DNA of 64,000 bases from Sphingomonas psychrolutea (GCF_014636175.1 NZ_BMDW01000003.1:62001-126000); one strand, 5' to 3'; positions 43,756-53,476 are shown, counted from the stretch's first letter. Notes: generated from the letters alone by a model not told the origin. Program-made: numbers and translations.

Positions 43756-45828
43756 CTAGGCCGCCTTCAAGCGCAGCCGATACGCATGCAGCAGCGGTTC
43801 GGTATAGCCGTTGGGCTGTACGATCCCCTCGAACACCAGCGCGCGCGCCGCTTGCAGGGCAAGGCTCTCGGGATGTCCCGTCATCGGCCGATACAGCGGA
43901 TCACCCGCATTTTGCGCATCGACCTTGGCCGCCATCCGCTCGAACGCGGCATCGACTTCGGCGCGCGTCGCAACCCCGTGGAGCAGCCAATTGGCGATAT
44001 GCTGTGACGAAATGCGCAACGTCGCGCGGTCCTCCATCAGGCCGATATCGTGAATGTCGGGCACTTTCGAACACCCCACCCCCTGGTCGATCCAGCGCAC
44101 GACATAGCCGAGAATCCCTTGCGCATTATTGTCTAGCTCGGCGCGGACTTCGTCGGGAGTCCAGTTGCGCCCCTGCGCCGCCACCGGCACGGTCAATAGC
44201 GGCTCGAGCACGGGAATGACTTCCCTGGCGATGTCCTGCTGCCGCGCGAACACATCGACCTTGTGATAATGCATCGCGTGGAGCGTCGCGGCGGTCGGCG
44301 ATGGCACCCAGGCGGTGTTCGCGCCCGACATGGGATGGCCGATCTTCTGCTCCATCATGTCGGCCATCCGGTCGGGTGCCGCCCACATCCCCTTGCCGAT
44401 CTGCGCCCGCCCCGCGAAACCGGCGGCAAGACCGATCCGCACGTTGCGATCCTCATACGCCTTGATCCAGGCGCTCGCCTTCATCTCGGCCTTGGGGATC
44501 ATCGGCCCGGCGCGCATCGCGGTGTGCATTTCGTCGCCGGTGCGATCGAGGAAGCCGGTGTTGATGAAGACGATCCGGTCCTTAACCGCATGAATGCACG
44601 CGGCGAGGTTCGCCGAGGTCCGCCGCTCCTCGTCCATCACGCCCACCTTCACCGTATGCCGCGCGAGTCCGAGGAGATCCTCGACCGCATCAAACAGCGC
44701 GTTGGTGAACGCCGCCTCGTCGGGCCCGTGCATCTTCGGCTTGACGATATAGACCGAACCGGCGCGGCTGTTCTTGAACGTGCCAAGCCCGCGCAAATCG
44801 TACAGCGCAATTGTGCTGGTAACGATCGCATCGAGAATTCCCTCGGGTGCCTCGCTGCCATCGGCCAGGCGGATCGCCGGATTGGTCATCAAATGCCCGA
44901 CATTGCGGACGAACAGCAGGCTGCGCCCCGGCAGCGTCAGGCCATCGTCATACACCCGATCGGCGTTGAGCCGCCGCGTCACCGCCTTGCCGCCCTTGTC
45001 GAACGTGTCAGCCAGATCGCCCTGCATCAGCCCAAGCCAATTGGCATAGGCCGCGACCTTGTCCTCGGCATCGACCGCCGCGACCGAATCCTCGAGATCG
45101 CAAATCGTCGTCAGCGCCGATTCGAGGATGACATCGGCGATGTGCGCCGGATCGTCGCGGCCGATCGGGTGCGCCGGATCGATCACGACCTCGATATGCA
45201 GCCCGTGATTTACGAACAGATACGACGCCCCCTTGCGCCCGACGAGCTGTGCGGGGTTGCGCAACACCGGCGCATCGTCGTTGAGCAAATCCGCCCAGCG
45301 CCCGTGCGCAAGCGGCACCGCCTGATCCAGAAACGCCTTGGCCGCCGCAACCACCTGCCGCCCGCGCACCGGGTCATAGCCCCCCGGCACCGCCATCCCC
45401 GGTAGCGCATCGGTGCCATAGAAAGCGTCGTACAGGCTCCCCCAGCGCGCATTGGCGGCGTTGAGCAGGAAGCGCGCGTTGAGGATCGGCACGACCAGCT
45501 GCGGCCCGGCCATCGTGGCAACCTCAGCATCGACATGTTCGGTGCCGATCGTGAAGCGCGCAGGCTCGGGAACGAGATAGCCGATCTCACGCAGAAACGG
45601 TTCGTCCACCGCCTCGCCCGCCTGATACCGCGCATCGATCTTCGCTTGGAGACCGTCACGAACCGCCAGCAGCGCACGGTTCTCCGGCGCGAACTTCGCA
45701 TAAATCGCCGCGACACCCTGCCACCAGCCGCTCGGATCGATCCCGAGTCCCGGCAGCACGCGCGCTTCGATAAAGCTGGCGAGCGGGGCGGCGACCGAAA
45801 GGCCGGCGCGGTCGAGCATGTCGGGCAT
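43756..45828 (-). CDS. glcB: malate synthase G
   Basis: A 690-residue monomeric malate synthase G, condensing glyoxylate and acetyl-CoA to malate. Family signatures include [62 protein letters not shown] and [18 protein letters not shown] [14 protein letters not shown]. The start ATG 45828 follows AGGAGGA closely; the frame extends upstream but not as coding. It lies downstream of the MarR gene on the same strand, 76 bp away. Confidence 0.95.
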   Translation of the reverse strand: MPDMLDRAGLSVAAPLASFIEARVLPGLGIDPSGWWQGVAAIYAKFAPENRALLAVRDGLQAKIDARYQAGEAVDEPFLREIGYLVPEPARFTIGTEHVDAEVATMAGPQLVVPILNARFLLNAANARWGSLYDAFYGTDALPGMAVPGGYDPVRGRQVVAAAKAFLDQAVPLAHGRWADLLNDDAPVLRNPAQLVGRKGASYLFVNHGLHIEVVIDPAHPIGRDDPAHIADVILESALTTICDLEDSVAAVDAEDKVAAYANWLGLMQGDLADTFDKGGKAVTRRLNADRVYDDGLTLPGRSLLFVRNVGHLMTNPAIRLADGSEAPEGILDAIVTSTIALYDLRGLGTFKNSRAGSVYIVKPKMHGPDEAAFTNALFDAVEDLLGLARHTVKVGVMDEERRTSANLAACIHAVKDRIVFINTGFLDRTGDEMHTAMRAGPMIPKAEMKASAWIKAYEDRNVRIGLAAGFAGRAQIGKGMWAAPDRMADMMEQKIGHPMSGANTAWVPSPTAATLHAMHYHKVDVFARQQDIAREVIPVLEPLLTVPVAAQGRNWTPDEVRAELDNNAQGILGYVVRWIDQGVGCSKVPDIHDIGLMEDRATLRISSQHIANWLLHGVATRAEVDAAFERMAAKVDAQNAGDPLYRPMTGHPESLALQAARALVFEGIVQPNGYTEPLLHAYRLRLKAA

Positions 45829-45904
45829 GGAAATCCTCCTTGGGAAACGTGTGCGTGGCCTGGGGAGGGCTGGCCTCGCGCTTAGGCCAGCAGGGCGCCC
45901 GGCA

Positions 45905-46357
45905 TCAACCCCGTTCGCTATCGAACGGCGCGGCCGACGCCTCGATCCGCTCGAGCATCGCGGCGAAGGTCGCGATTTCCTGTGGCGAGAAACCGGCAAA
46001 CACCTGCGCCTCGAGCTCGAGTGCTTTCGGCGCGACATCTTCGTACAGCGCGCGCCCGGTCGCGGTCAGGATCAGCAAATGCGAGCGCTGATCCCCCAGA
46101 TTCGGCCGCCGCTCGACCAGCCCGCGCTCGACCAGCGTCGCGGCCGCACGGCTGACGGTCACCTTGTCCATCCGCGTCGCCACGCCCAGCGCCTGCTGCG
46201 TCGCCCCCTCGCCTTCGGCGATCACCGCGATCAGCCGCCATTCGGGAATCTTCAGCCCGAACAGCGCCTGATACGTGCTGGCGACCGCCGCCGACACGCG
46301 GTTCGAGGCGATCGAGAGGCGATACGGGAGGAACTCATCGAGCTTCAGCGTGGTCAT
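45905..46357 (-). CDS. MarR family transcriptional regulator
   Basis: A 150-residue winged-helix regulator. The recognition-helix region is [22 protein letters not shown] and the wing [19 protein letters not shown]. It is divergent from hppD-hmgA with only 80 bp between the starts, and a palindrome overlaps the hppD promoter. It is therefore the likely repressor of tyrosine breakdown, probably responding to an aromatic intermediate. Confidence 0.87.
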   Translation of the reverse strand: MTTLKLDEFLPYRLSIASNRVSAAVASTYQALFGLKIPEWRLIAVIAEGEGATQQALGVATRMDKVTVSRAAATLVERGLVERRPNLGDQRSHLLILTATGRALYEDVAPKALELEAQVFAGFSPQEIATFAAMLERIEASAAPFDSERG

Positions 46358-46377
46358 GATCGCGCGACGATACGGGA

Positions 46378-46422
46378 TGGACGGGTCTGCGCAACCCCGC
46401 TATATGGTTACAGATGAAACCA
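46378..46422 (+). promoter_or_regulatory. hppD promoter with overlapping operator candidate
   Basis: TGGACG (46378-46383), 17 bases, then TATATG (46401-46406) make a good sigma-70-type promoter pointing to hppD. The 18-bp imperfect palindrome TGGTTACAGATGAAACCA (46405-46422, seven of nine pairs) overlaps the -10 and the likely start of transcription. Its place between a MarR gene and hppD suggests it is the MarR binding site. Confidence 0.55.
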
Positions 46423-46437
46423 GTTGGAGAGTCTCGC

Positions 46438-47499
46438 GTGACCGCAATCGAAAATCCGATGGGCCTGAACGGCTTCGAATTCGTCGAATTCACCTCGCCA
46501 GACCCCGCCGCGATGGCCGATTTGTTCGTGAAGATGGGCTTCACCCATGTCGGCACGCACAAGTCGAAGAATGTCCGCCGCTATGCGCAAGGCGACATCA
46601 ATTTCCTGCTCAACATGGACGATGCCGGTCAGGTCGCCGGTTTCCGCAACGCGCACGGCCCCTCGGCCAATGCGATGGCGTTCCGCGTCGCTGACGGTTC
46701 CGCCGCCGTGAAGCTCGCGCTTGAACGCGGCGCGACGCAAGTCACCGGCGAGCATGGCCCCGGCGAACTCGCCATCCCCGCGATCGAGGGCATTGGCGGC
46801 GCCAACCTCTACCTCGTCGACGCAGCCTCGCGCATCTACGACACCGATTTCACCCCCACCGGCGCGGGCGTCGACGATCATAGCGTGGGCTTGCACACGC
46901 TCGACCACCTCACGCACAATCTCCAGCGCGGGCGGATGGACTATTGGGCGAACTATTATTCGAGCATCTTCAACTTCCGCCAGATTCGCTATTTCGACAT
47001 TGAAGGCCAATCGACCGGCTTGTTCTCGAAAGCGATGACCGCGCCCGACGACAAGATCCGCATTCCCTTGAACGAAAGCCAGGACGAGCATTCGCAGATC
47101 GAGGAATTCATCAAGGATTATAAGGGCGAAGGCATCCAGCATCTGGCACTCGCCACCGACGACATTTTCACGACGGTCGACACGCTGCGCGCCAACGGCA
47201 TCCGCTTCCAGACGACGCCGCAAACCTATTTCGACTTGATCGACAAGCGCCTCCCCGGCCACGGCCATGACATCGAGGAAATGCGCAAGCGCGACATCCT
47301 GATCGACGGCGCGCCCGAGACGGGTGGCGGGTTGTTGCTGCAAATCTTCACCGAAAATATGGTCGGGCCGATCTTTTTCGAGATCATCCAGCGCAAGGGC
47401 AATGACGGCTTCGGCGAGGGCAATTTCAAGGCATTGTTCGAGAGCATTGAGCTCGACCAGATCCGCCGCGGCGTGGTGCCGGGCAAGGTCGAGGCGTAA
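46438..47499 (+). CDS. hppD: 4-hydroxyphenylpyruvate dioxygenase
   Basis: A 353-residue Fe(II) enzyme turning 4-hydroxyphenylpyruvate into homogentisate in tyrosine breakdown. Metal ligands are seen in [23 protein letters not shown] and [12 protein letters not shown]. The N-terminus [16 protein letters not shown] is typical. The start GTG 46438 has GGAG about 9 bases upstream. The ATG 46414 in frame lies inside the operator palindrome and is less likely. hmgA follows after a repeat element. Confidence 0.95.
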   Translation: MTAIENPMGLNGFEFVEFTSPDPAAMADLFVKMGFTHVGTHKSKNVRRYAQGDINFLLNMDDAGQVAGFRNAHGPSANAMAFRVADGSAAVKLALERGATQVTGEHGPGELAIPAIEGIGGANLYLVDAASRIYDTDFTPTGAGVDDHSVGLHTLDHLTHNLQRGRMDYWANYYSSIFNFRQIRYFDIEGQSTGLFSKAMTAPDDKIRIPLNESQDEHSQIEEFIKDYKGEGIQHLALATDDIFTTVDTLRANGIRFQTTPQTYFDLIDKRLPGHGHDIEEMRKRDILIDGAPETGGGLLLQIFTENMVGPIFFEIIQRKGNDGFGEGNFKALFESIELDQIRRGVVPGKVEA

Positions 47500-47505
47500 A
47501 CAAGA

Positions 47506-47620
47506 AAGCCCCTCCCCTTCAGGGGAGGGGTTGGGGGTGGGGCGTCTCAGTCTCACCGAGCCATACCGTAGATTTGCGGCACGGCCCCACCCCAACCCCT
47601 CCCCTGAAGGGGAGGGGCTT
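47506..47620. repeat. inverted repeat (GCCCCTCCCC type) between hppD and hmgA
   Basis: Arms at 47506-47542 and 47585-47620 are complementary over 36 bases apart from one extra G. Each arm holds the palindrome CCCCTCCCCTTCAGGGGAGG. The same sequence recurs at 57961-58060. It ends just before the hmgA Shine-Dalgarno (AGGAAGG, 47621). Confidence 0.9.
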
Positions 47621-47635
47621 AGGAAGGCACAGGTC

Positions 47636-48916
47636 ATGACCACCTACCAAACCGGCTTCGGCAACCATTTCGCGACCGAGGCCATCCCCGGCGCGCTCCC
47701 GATCGGCCGCAACTCCCCCCAAAAGCCCGCCTTCGGCCTCTACGCCGAGCAACTCAGCGGCACCGCCTTCACCGCCCCGCGCCACGAAAACCGCCGCTCG
47801 TGGCTCTACCGCCTGCGCCCGTCCGCCGCACACCCCGCTTTCACCCGCTACGAAGGCGCGCCGCTCTTCGCCCCCGGCCAGTCACAGGCACCGCTCGCTC
47901 CCAATCGCCTCCGCTGGGATCCGCTCGACGTGCAGGACGCCGACTGGCTCGACAGCCTCACCACGATGCTCGTCGCGGGCGACGGTCCCAAAACCCAGAC
48001 CGGCGTCGCGATGCACCTCTACCGCTGCGCGAAGGACATGCGGAACCGCGCGTTCGCCTCGGCCGATGGCGAACTGCTGATCCTGCCCGAACAGGGTGCG
48101 CTCACGCTGCTGACCGAACTCGGCCGCATCGACGTGAAACCCGGCGAGATCGCGCTGATCCCGCGCGGCGTGCGGTTCCGCGTCACCCTCCCCGACGGCC
48201 CCGCGCGCGGCTATGTCGCCGAGAATCACGGCCAGCCCTTCCGCCTCCCCGATCTCGGCCCGATCGGCGCGAACGGCCTCGCCAATCCGCGCGATTTCGA
48301 AACGCCCGTCGCCTGGTTCGAAGATGTCGAGGGCGACTACGAGCTCGTCCAGAAATTCCTCGGCAAGCTGTGGACCACCAACCTTGGCCGCTCCCCGCTC
48401 GATGTCGTCGCGTGGCACGGCAATTACGCCCCTTGGAAATATGACCTGACGCGCTTCAACACGATCGGCAGCATCAGCTTCGATCATCCCGATCCGTCGA
48501 TCTTCACCGTCCTCACCTCGCCCAGCGACGTCCCCGGCACCGCCAACGTCGATTTCGTCATCTTCCCGCCGCGCTGGCTGGTGGCGGAGGACACGTTCCG
48601 CCCGCCGTGGTTCCATCGCAACACGATGAGCGAGTGTATGGGGCTGCTCTACGGCGCCTATGACGCCAAGGCCGACGGCTTCGTCCCCGGCGCTCTGTCG
48701 CTGCACAATCAGATGAGCGGCCACGGCCCCGATGTCGCCAGTTGGCAGGGCGCGAGCAAGGCCGAACTCAAGCCGCACAAGCTTGACGGCACGATGGCCT
48801 TCATGATCGAAAGCCGCTGGGTCTTCACGCCCACCGATTTCGCGCTCGAAACCAGCGCGCTCGACGCCGATTACGATCAGGCATGGGACGGCTTTCCGAA
48901 GGCAGTACTGCCGTAA
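47636..48916 (+). CDS. hmgA: homogentisate 1,2-dioxygenase
   Basis: A 426-residue HmgA opening the ring of homogentisate to maleylacetoacetate. Family markers are [14 protein letters not shown] at the start, [19 protein letters not shown] with Fe-binding His and Glu, and the late SGHGPD His. The residue after the Glu is Cys (SECMGL) where Phe is usual. The start ATG 47636 is chosen because the longer frame upstream runs antisense-free through hppD's end and the repeat. Confidence 0.95.
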   Translation: MTTYQTGFGNHFATEAIPGALPIGRNSPQKPAFGLYAEQLSGTAFTAPRHENRRSWLYRLRPSAAHPAFTRYEGAPLFAPGQSQAPLAPNRLRWDPLDVQDADWLDSLTTMLVAGDGPKTQTGVAMHLYRCAKDMRNRAFASADGELLILPEQGALTLLTELGRIDVKPGEIALIPRGVRFRVTLPDGPARGYVAENHGQPFRLPDLGPIGANGLANPRDFETPVAWFEDVEGDYELVQKFLGKLWTTNLGRSPLDVVAWHGNYAPWKYDLTRFNTIGSISFDHPDPSIFTVLTSPSDVPGTANVDFVIFPPRWLVAEDTFRPPWFHRNTMSECMGLLYGAYDAKADGFVPGALSLHNQMSGHGPDVASWQGASKAELKPHKLDGTMAFMIESRWVFTPTDFALETSALDADYDQAWDGFPKAVLP

Positions 48917-48918
48917 AC

Positions 48919-49034
48919 CCTTCTCCCGTTGGGAGAAGGTGGCGCGCAGCGCCGGATGAGGGCAGGGTTTCGAGAGCGTACTGCCCTCACGCTTCCGTCG
49001 CTTCGCTCCTCCCTCCCTCTCCCAAAGGGAGAGC
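48919..49034. repeat. intergenic palindrome cluster (TCTCCC type)
   Basis: CCCTTCTCCCGTTGGGAGAA starts at 48919 and the inverse unit CCTCTCCCAAAGGGAGAG lies near 49014. Between them TGAGGGCAG (48957-48965) pairs with CTGCCCTCA (48981-48989). It resembles the common sphingomonad element reading TGGCGCGCAGCGCCGGATGA. It occupies the whole gap after hmgA. Confidence 0.75.
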
Positions 49035-49059
49035 GAATGGATGGTTGATCCGTATCAGC

Positions 49060-49812
49060 ATGGTTCTCGCGGAACTTCCCCCCGAAAAACGCGTCTTACC
49101 CCTCATGCCTACCCCCGCGACCCCCATGTTTCCCTGGCGCCACCGCGCACAGGGCGATTTCCAGGCTTTGCTCGACGCGCATGTCGCGGCGGCAGAATTT
49201 CCGTGCGTCGGCGCCAAAGCCGCGCTCGCCAAGGGCACGCTGTCGGTGCTTGCTTGCGACCGGATCGACAGCGCGTGGGACGATCTGCGCATCCATGACG
49301 GCCTGCTCAATTTCGCTGCCGACTATCGCGCCGACCCCGGCCTGTTCCGCAGCTTCGCGGTGATCTTCGGCGGCCCCGACGATCTCAGCGAGGAAGCGTT
49401 CGAAGCGGCCCTATGGCAACGCGCGCAATCGCTCTCCGACAAGGATCATTGGCGCGGTCAGGGCTATGATTCCGGCGTCAGTGCCGATCCCGACAGCCCG
49501 CATTTCTCGCTGAGCTTCGGCGGCGAGGCGTTCTTCATCGTTGGCCTCCACCCGCGCGCCAGCCGCCCGGCGCGCCGCTTCGCGCAGCCGACGATGGTCT
49601 TCAACCTCCACGACCAGTTCGAAACGCTCCGCGCGCAAGGCCGCTACGAGGGCATGCGCGAGAAGATCCTCGTCCGCGACGAAGCGCTGGCCGGATCGCG
49701 CAACCCGATGCTCGCTCGCCACGGCGAGTCGAGCGAGGCCCGCCAATATAGCGGCCGCGCGGTCGAAGACGGCTGGAAATGCCCCTTCTCGTACGCAGGC
49801 ACGCCCGATTGA
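49060..49812 (+). CDS. YqcI/YcgG family protein (FPC/CPF motif), putative guanidino N-hydroxylase
   Basis: About 250 residues. The family's two landmark motifs are present: FPCVGAK near the N-terminus and WKCPFS near the end. Characterised relatives (GntA of guanitoxin synthesis, and an arginine hydroxylase) are haem-dependent enzymes oxidising guanidino nitrogens. Other conserved parts are DRIDSAWDDLRIHDGLLNF, FSLSFGGEAFFIVGLHPRAS and FNLHDQFETLR. The start is uncertain: ATG 49060, 49105 and 49126 are possible, none with a clear Shine-Dalgarno. Its stop overlaps the next start as TTGA, so the two proteins are coupled. Confidence 0.75.
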   Translation: MVLAELPPEKRVLPLMPTPATPMFPWRHRAQGDFQALLDAHVAAAEFPCVGAKAALAKGTLSVLACDRIDSAWDDLRIHDGLLNFAADYRADPGLFRSFAVIFGGPDDLSEEAFEAALWQRAQSLSDKDHWRGQGYDSGVSADPDSPHFSLSFGGEAFFIVGLHPRASRPARRFAQPTMVFNLHDQFETLRAQGRYEGMREKILVRDEALAGSRNPMLARHGESSEARQYSGRAVEDGWKCPFSYAGTPD

Positions 49813-50396
49813 CCGACACCATCGAAATCCCCGAGCGCAGCGGGACTGCCTTCTTGCTCGCGGCAGGCCAAACGCTGACCGTGATCGATCCGCGCGGCGT
49901 GCAGGTGGCCGATCTGCTCGCCTTCAACGCCGATGATCTAGCCGAGGTGATCTCGTCGGGCCGCTCGCTCGATTATGCCGAGACGATCTTTCTGACCACC
50001 GGCCACATCCTCTATTCGAATCGCTCGCGCCCGATGCTGTCGATCATCGCCGATACGGTCGGGCGGCACGATTTCCTGCTCACGCCCTGTTCGTACGACA
50101 CCTTCCACCATTTCTATCCCGACCTGCCGCCGCATCGCGGCTGCTTCGGCAATCTCGCCGCCGCGCTCGAGCCATGCGGCGTCGCGCCGGACGCGATCCC
50201 GACCGCGTTCAATTGCTTCATGAATGTCGCCGTCGACGGAACCACCGGCATCCTGTCGGTCCTACCCCCGATCAGCCGCGCGGGCGATCACATCGTGTTC
50301 CGCGCGGAGATGGATCTGATCATCGGCCTGACGGCGTGCTCGGCCCCGGCGAGCAATGGCGGGAGTTTCAAGCCGATCGAGTATCGGGTGGATTGA
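49809..50396 (+). CDS. DUF1989 (urea carboxylase-associated) family protein
   Basis: A 195-residue DUF1989 protein from TTG 49809. Family segments include GQTLTVIDPRGVQVADLLAF, YSNRSRPMLSIIADT, LLTPCSYDTFHHFYPDLPP, GCFGNLA and FNCFMNVAVDGTTG, with cysteines in positions that may bind zinc. Two DUF1989 proteins (CgdA/CgdB) form carboxyguanidine deiminase in guanidine use. Here it is a single gene, coupled by TTGA to the YqcI/YcgG gene, and no urea or guanidine carboxylase is nearby. A role on a guanidino or hydroxyguanidino compound is inferred. Confidence 0.78.
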   Translation: MTDTIEIPERSGTAFLLAAGQTLTVIDPRGVQVADLLAFNADDLAEVISSGRSLDYAETIFLTTGHILYSNRSRPMLSIIADTVGRHDFLLTPCSYDTFHHFYPDLPPHRGCFGNLAAALEPCGVAPDAIPTAFNCFMNVAVDGTTGILSVLPPISRAGDHIVFRAEMDLIIGLTACSAPASNGGSFKPIEYRVD

Positions 50397-50418
50397 AAGC
50401 CGTTGCATACCCCCTGAC

Positions 50419-50520
50419 CACCCCGGCGAAGGCCGGGGCCCAGTCGTGAGACGAGTATTGGTTGACGTTGCGCGTCGTTACATAAACCTTCGCAACTGGG
50501 CCCCGGCCTTCGCCGGGGTG
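50419..50520. repeat. perfect 26-bp inverted repeat (CCCCGGC type)
   Basis: Arms 50419-50444 and 50495-50520 are perfectly complementary over 26 bases. The arm contains CCCCGGCGAAGGCCGGGG. It separates the convergent DUF1989 and aldehyde dehydrogenase genes and may end or stabilise both transcripts. Confidence 0.9.
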
Positions 50521-50527
50521 GAGACCG

Positions 50528-51940
50528 CTACTTCATCTGCCGCTTCACACTCGCCATCGTCGCCTTGCCATAAGGCGGCTTCAGCCCCGCCAGCTTCGCC
50601 ACGTCGAGCTTGGCCTGCTTGTACACCGCCTTGGCATGGCTGAACGTCTTGAACCCGTCGGTCCCGTGATATGATCCCATCCCCGATGGCCCGATCCCGC
50701 CGAACGGCAGTTCCTCCATCGAAACGTGGAACACCACATCGTCGAGCGTCACGCCCCCCGAGATCGTCCGGTCGAGCACGCGCCGCCGCTCGGCCTCGTC
50801 TGGCCCGAAATAATAGAGCCCGAGCGGCCGGTCGCGCCGGTTGACCTCGGAAATCGCGTCGTCGATCGCGCGATAACTGCGCACCGGCAGGATCGGCCCG
50901 AACAATTCCTCCTGCATCACGATCATGTCATCGGTCGCGTTCCGTACGATGTGCAGCGGCATCTTCCGCGCGTTCGATCCCGCAAAATCCTCCCCGCCGG
51001 GATTGACCACCTCGACCGTCGCGCCCTTGGCGCGCGCATCCGCGACCCAATCGGTCAGCCGCTGATGATGCCGGTCGTTGATGATTGCGGTGTAATCAGG
51101 ATTGGCGAGCAAGGTCGGATACATCGCCGACACCGCCGCCTTCAGTCCGTCGACCACAGCCTGTTCCTGCGCCTCGGGAACCAGCATGTAATCGGGCGCG
51201 AGGCAGATTTGTCCGGCGTTGAGCATCTTGCCGATCGCGACGCGCTCAGTCGTCTTGGCGATATCGGCGCCCTTGCCGACGATCACCGGCGACTTGCCGC
51301 CCAGTTCCAGCGTCACCGGCGTCAGATTATCAGCGGCGGCGTGCAGGATATGCCGCCCGATGCCCGTAGCGCCGGTGAAGATCAAATGGTCGAACGCCAG
51401 CTCCGAAAACGCCTTGCCGACATCCGCCCCGCCGCTGAAGAAAGCGAGCTCGTCCTCCGCGAAATATTTCGGGCAAAGCTCCTCAAACAACGCCGCCGTT
51501 CGCGCGGTGAACTCACTCGTCTTGACCATCACGCGGTTGCCCGCCGCGAACGCGCCCGCGACCGGCCCCATCACCAGATTGACCGGGAAATTCCACGGCG
51601 CGATCACGCCGACCACGCCCTTGGGCTGATATTCGACCCACGCCCGCGCGCCGAGCAGACCGAGCGGAAATTGCACCGCGCGCGGGTCGCGCCGCATCCA
51701 TTTTTCGACCGATTTCAGCGCATGTTTAAGCGGCGCGATCGAGGATGCGATATCGGTCAGCATCGATTGTTCACGGCTACGATGCCCGAAATCCTCGCTC
51801 AGCGCGTCGCAAAACGCCTCGGCATTGTCGCCGATCATTGCGACCGCGCGCTTCAACCGGTCTTTGCGCACCGCCAGCGTGACCGGCAATTCGTCCATGA
51901 AACGCGCGCGTTGCAGCGCCAGAACATCCTGCATCGTCAT
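50528..51940 (-). CDS. calB: coniferyl aldehyde dehydrogenase-like enzyme
   Basis: A 470-residue aldehyde dehydrogenase of the class 3/coniferyl-aldehyde branch, NAD(P)-dependent, oxidising aromatic or medium-chain aldehydes. The catalytic Cys is in NAGQICLAPDYMLV and the Glu in LELGGKSPVIVG; APWNFPVNLVMGPV is typical. The start ATG 51940 overlaps the preceding gene's stop as ATGA. It is the last gene of an operon that begins with a small membrane protein and a prepilin peptidase. The gene symbol is by similarity of type; other ALDHs are possible. Confidence 0.82.
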   Translation of the reverse strand: MTMQDVLALQRARFMDELPVTLAVRKDRLKRAVAMIGDNAEAFCDALSEDFGHRSREQSMLTDIASSIAPLKHALKSVEKWMRRDPRAVQFPLGLLGARAWVEYQPKGVVGVIAPWNFPVNLVMGPVAGAFAAGNRVMVKTSEFTARTAALFEELCPKYFAEDELAFFSGGADVGKAFSELAFDHLIFTGATGIGRHILHAAADNLTPVTLELGGKSPVIVGKGADIAKTTERVAIGKMLNAGQICLAPDYMLVPEAQEQAVVDGLKAAVSAMYPTLLANPDYTAIINDRHHQRLTDWVADARAKGATVEVVNPGGEDFAGSNARKMPLHIVRNATDDMIVMQEELFGPILPVRSYRAIDDAISEVNRRDRPLGLYYFGPDEAERRRVLDRTISGGVTLDDVVFHVSMEELPFGGIGPSGMGSYHGTDGFKTFSHAKAVYKQAKLDVAKLAGLKPPYGKATMASVKRQMK

Positions 51941-52389
51941 GCCGCGCATCCAATCATCCCCGCGACCGGCACCACGAGGCTGTCTTGCCCCGCCCGGTCG
52001 ATTTGCAAAATCCCCTCAGGCACCAACGCCCCGCCGCTGAGCGTCTCGCGCGGTTCGATTTTCAGGGTCAGCTTGGCGGCGGTGCTGCCGCTGCCATAAT
52101 CGTTCGTCTCGGCAAAGCCGAACCCGCCCGCACCGACTTGGCCCGAGCGTTCGAGATCGACGATCGTCCCCGCAATCGACAGCCGCAACCGCGCGGGATC
52201 GGCCTGCGCCATCGCCACCAGCGCGCGCGTGCCGCTCGCCGTCCACAGAAACGCGGCACAGCCCCGCTCCGGCAGATCCTGCCGCGGAATCGCGCCGATC
52301 GGCAAGCCATCGATCGACGGCGTAGGTGCCGCCGGTGCCGTCGCCGGTGCAGCCTGGGCGAGGGCGGCGAGAAAGAGAAGCATGCTCAT
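51937..52389 (-). CDS. secreted protein of unknown function
   Basis: A 150-residue protein with a signal peptide (MSMLLFLAALAQAAPATA). The mature part has two cysteines (RGCAAFLW and MIGCAA) that could form a disulphide. I recognise no family. It overlaps the prepilin peptidase stop (ATGA at 52386-52389) and the aldehyde dehydrogenase start (ATGA at 51937-51940). A longer frame reaching 53127 is only the peptidase gene read in another phase. Confidence 0.65.
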   Translation of the reverse strand: MSMLLFLAALAQAAPATAPAAPTPSIDGLPIGAIPRQDLPERGCAAFLWTASGTRALVAMAQADPARLRLSIAGTIVDLERSGQVGAGGFGFAETNDYGSGSTAAKLTLKIEPRETLSGGALVPEGILQIDRAGQDSLVVPVAGMIGCAA

Positions 52390-53153
52390 GGAACCGATCC
52401 TAACAGCAACAGCCACGCCGGGTAAGCGGCGATCGCGAGCAGCGCGCCGAACGGCTTCGCATCGGTCAGCGCCGCGCTTTTGCCCGTCGCCATCCCGACC
52501 AGCACGAGCGCGAGGCCGGTGAGCGCGGCCAGAAAAACCACGACCGGCAGGATCTGCCACCCCAGCCACAATCCAATCGCGCCGAGCATCTTGGGGTCCC
52601 CCCCGCCCAGGCCGTCCCGCTTGCGCAGCAGGCGATAGCCTTCCCCAATCAGCCACAAGACAGCAAAGCCCCCTGCCCCGCCGATCAGCCGATCCGCCAA
52701 CGACGGCTCGACCCCCAGCCATCCGGTGACCAAACCGCCGATCGCCAGCGTCACGGTCAGCACATTGGGCAGCACGAAATACGCCAGATCGAGCGCCGCT
52801 AACGTCAGCAGCAACCAGCCAAACACTGCCCCCGCCAGCCCGACCGGACCCGGCACCGCAATGCCCGCCAGCACACCCACAAACACGCAGCCCAGCTCGA
52901 TCTGCCAATGCCGCGCATCGATCCGCGCGCCGCACCTCCGGCACCGCCCACGCGCCACGGCCGCGCTCCATAACGGGATCAGGTCGCGCGCGCTCAGCGT
53001 CGCATGGCACGTGTCGCAGTGCGACCGCCCCCGCAGCACCGACCGCGCCGCGCCCCAGCGCACAACCAGTGTCGCAAGAAAGCTCCCGATCACCGCGCCG
53101 AGCACGCCGAGCAGCACCGGCCACCACAGATCGGCCATCACCTGCTCAGCCAT
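52386..53153 (-). CDS. prepilin peptidase (A24 family)
   Basis: A 255-residue membrane aspartate protease and possible N-methyltransferase for type IV pilins or type II secretion pseudopilins. The cytoplasmic loop has the two CxxC pairs (CDTC, CRRC). The catalytic aspartates lie in AALDLAYFVLPNVLT and GLGGGDPKMLG (the usual GxGD reads GGGD). Eight membrane helices are likely. No pilin or secretion gene is in the window. The start overlaps the 84-residue gene by 8 bp; ATG 53138 is an alternative. Confidence 0.85.
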   Translation of the reverse strand: MAEQVMADLWWPVLLGVLGAVIGSFLATLVVRWGAARSVLRGRSHCDTCHATLSARDLIPLWSAAVARGRCRRCGARIDARHWQIELGCVFVGVLAGIAVPGPVGLAGAVFGWLLLTLAALDLAYFVLPNVLTVTLAIGGLVTGWLGVEPSLADRLIGGAGGFAVLWLIGEGYRLLRKRDGLGGGDPKMLGAIGLWLGWQILPVVVFLAALTGLALVLVGMATGKSAALTDAKPFGALLAIAAYPAWLLLLGSVP

Positions 53154-53400
53154 TCGGCGCCTTGCGAATCAAGTAGCGATACGCCCCGTAAAGATCGATC
53201 ACCAGCAGCACGGCGTTCTGCGTGCCGAGTGCGAAGTCCCGGGTCAACACCGCTCCCCCCATCCACGCCACCGCCGATACCGCAAACAGCACCAGCCCCC
53301 AGCCCGTCAGCCGCCGCCCCAGATCGAGCGACACCATCGTCGCGGCGATAATGCCGCCACCCGACGCCGCCCATTTCAAAACGGTGGTCAGCGTGTCCAT
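53146..53400 (-). CDS. small membrane protein
   Basis: An 84-residue protein with two to three likely membrane helices (about 10-30, 33-52, 58-76) and a basic end (YRYLIRKAPNG). It starts the operon with the prepilin peptidase, which it overlaps by 8 bp. I recognise no family. Confidence 0.6.
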   Translation of the reverse strand: MDTLTTVLKWAASGGGIIAATMVSLDLGRRLTGWGLVLFAVSAVAWMGGAVLTRDFALGTQNAVLLVIDLYGAYRYLIRKAPNG

Positions 53401-53476
53401 TGCGATCTCCCGAACGTTTGTAAATCCGGGAGCGGAAGCCTAGATCGCGGTCACAAGTTCCACCGGAGCCAAAAAC

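Noticed and set aside
51937..53127. A 396-codon frame joining the secreted protein with upstream sequence
   Set aside because: The upstream part is the prepilin peptidase gene read in the wrong phase. A signal peptide start at 52389 with ATGA overlap explains the real gene.
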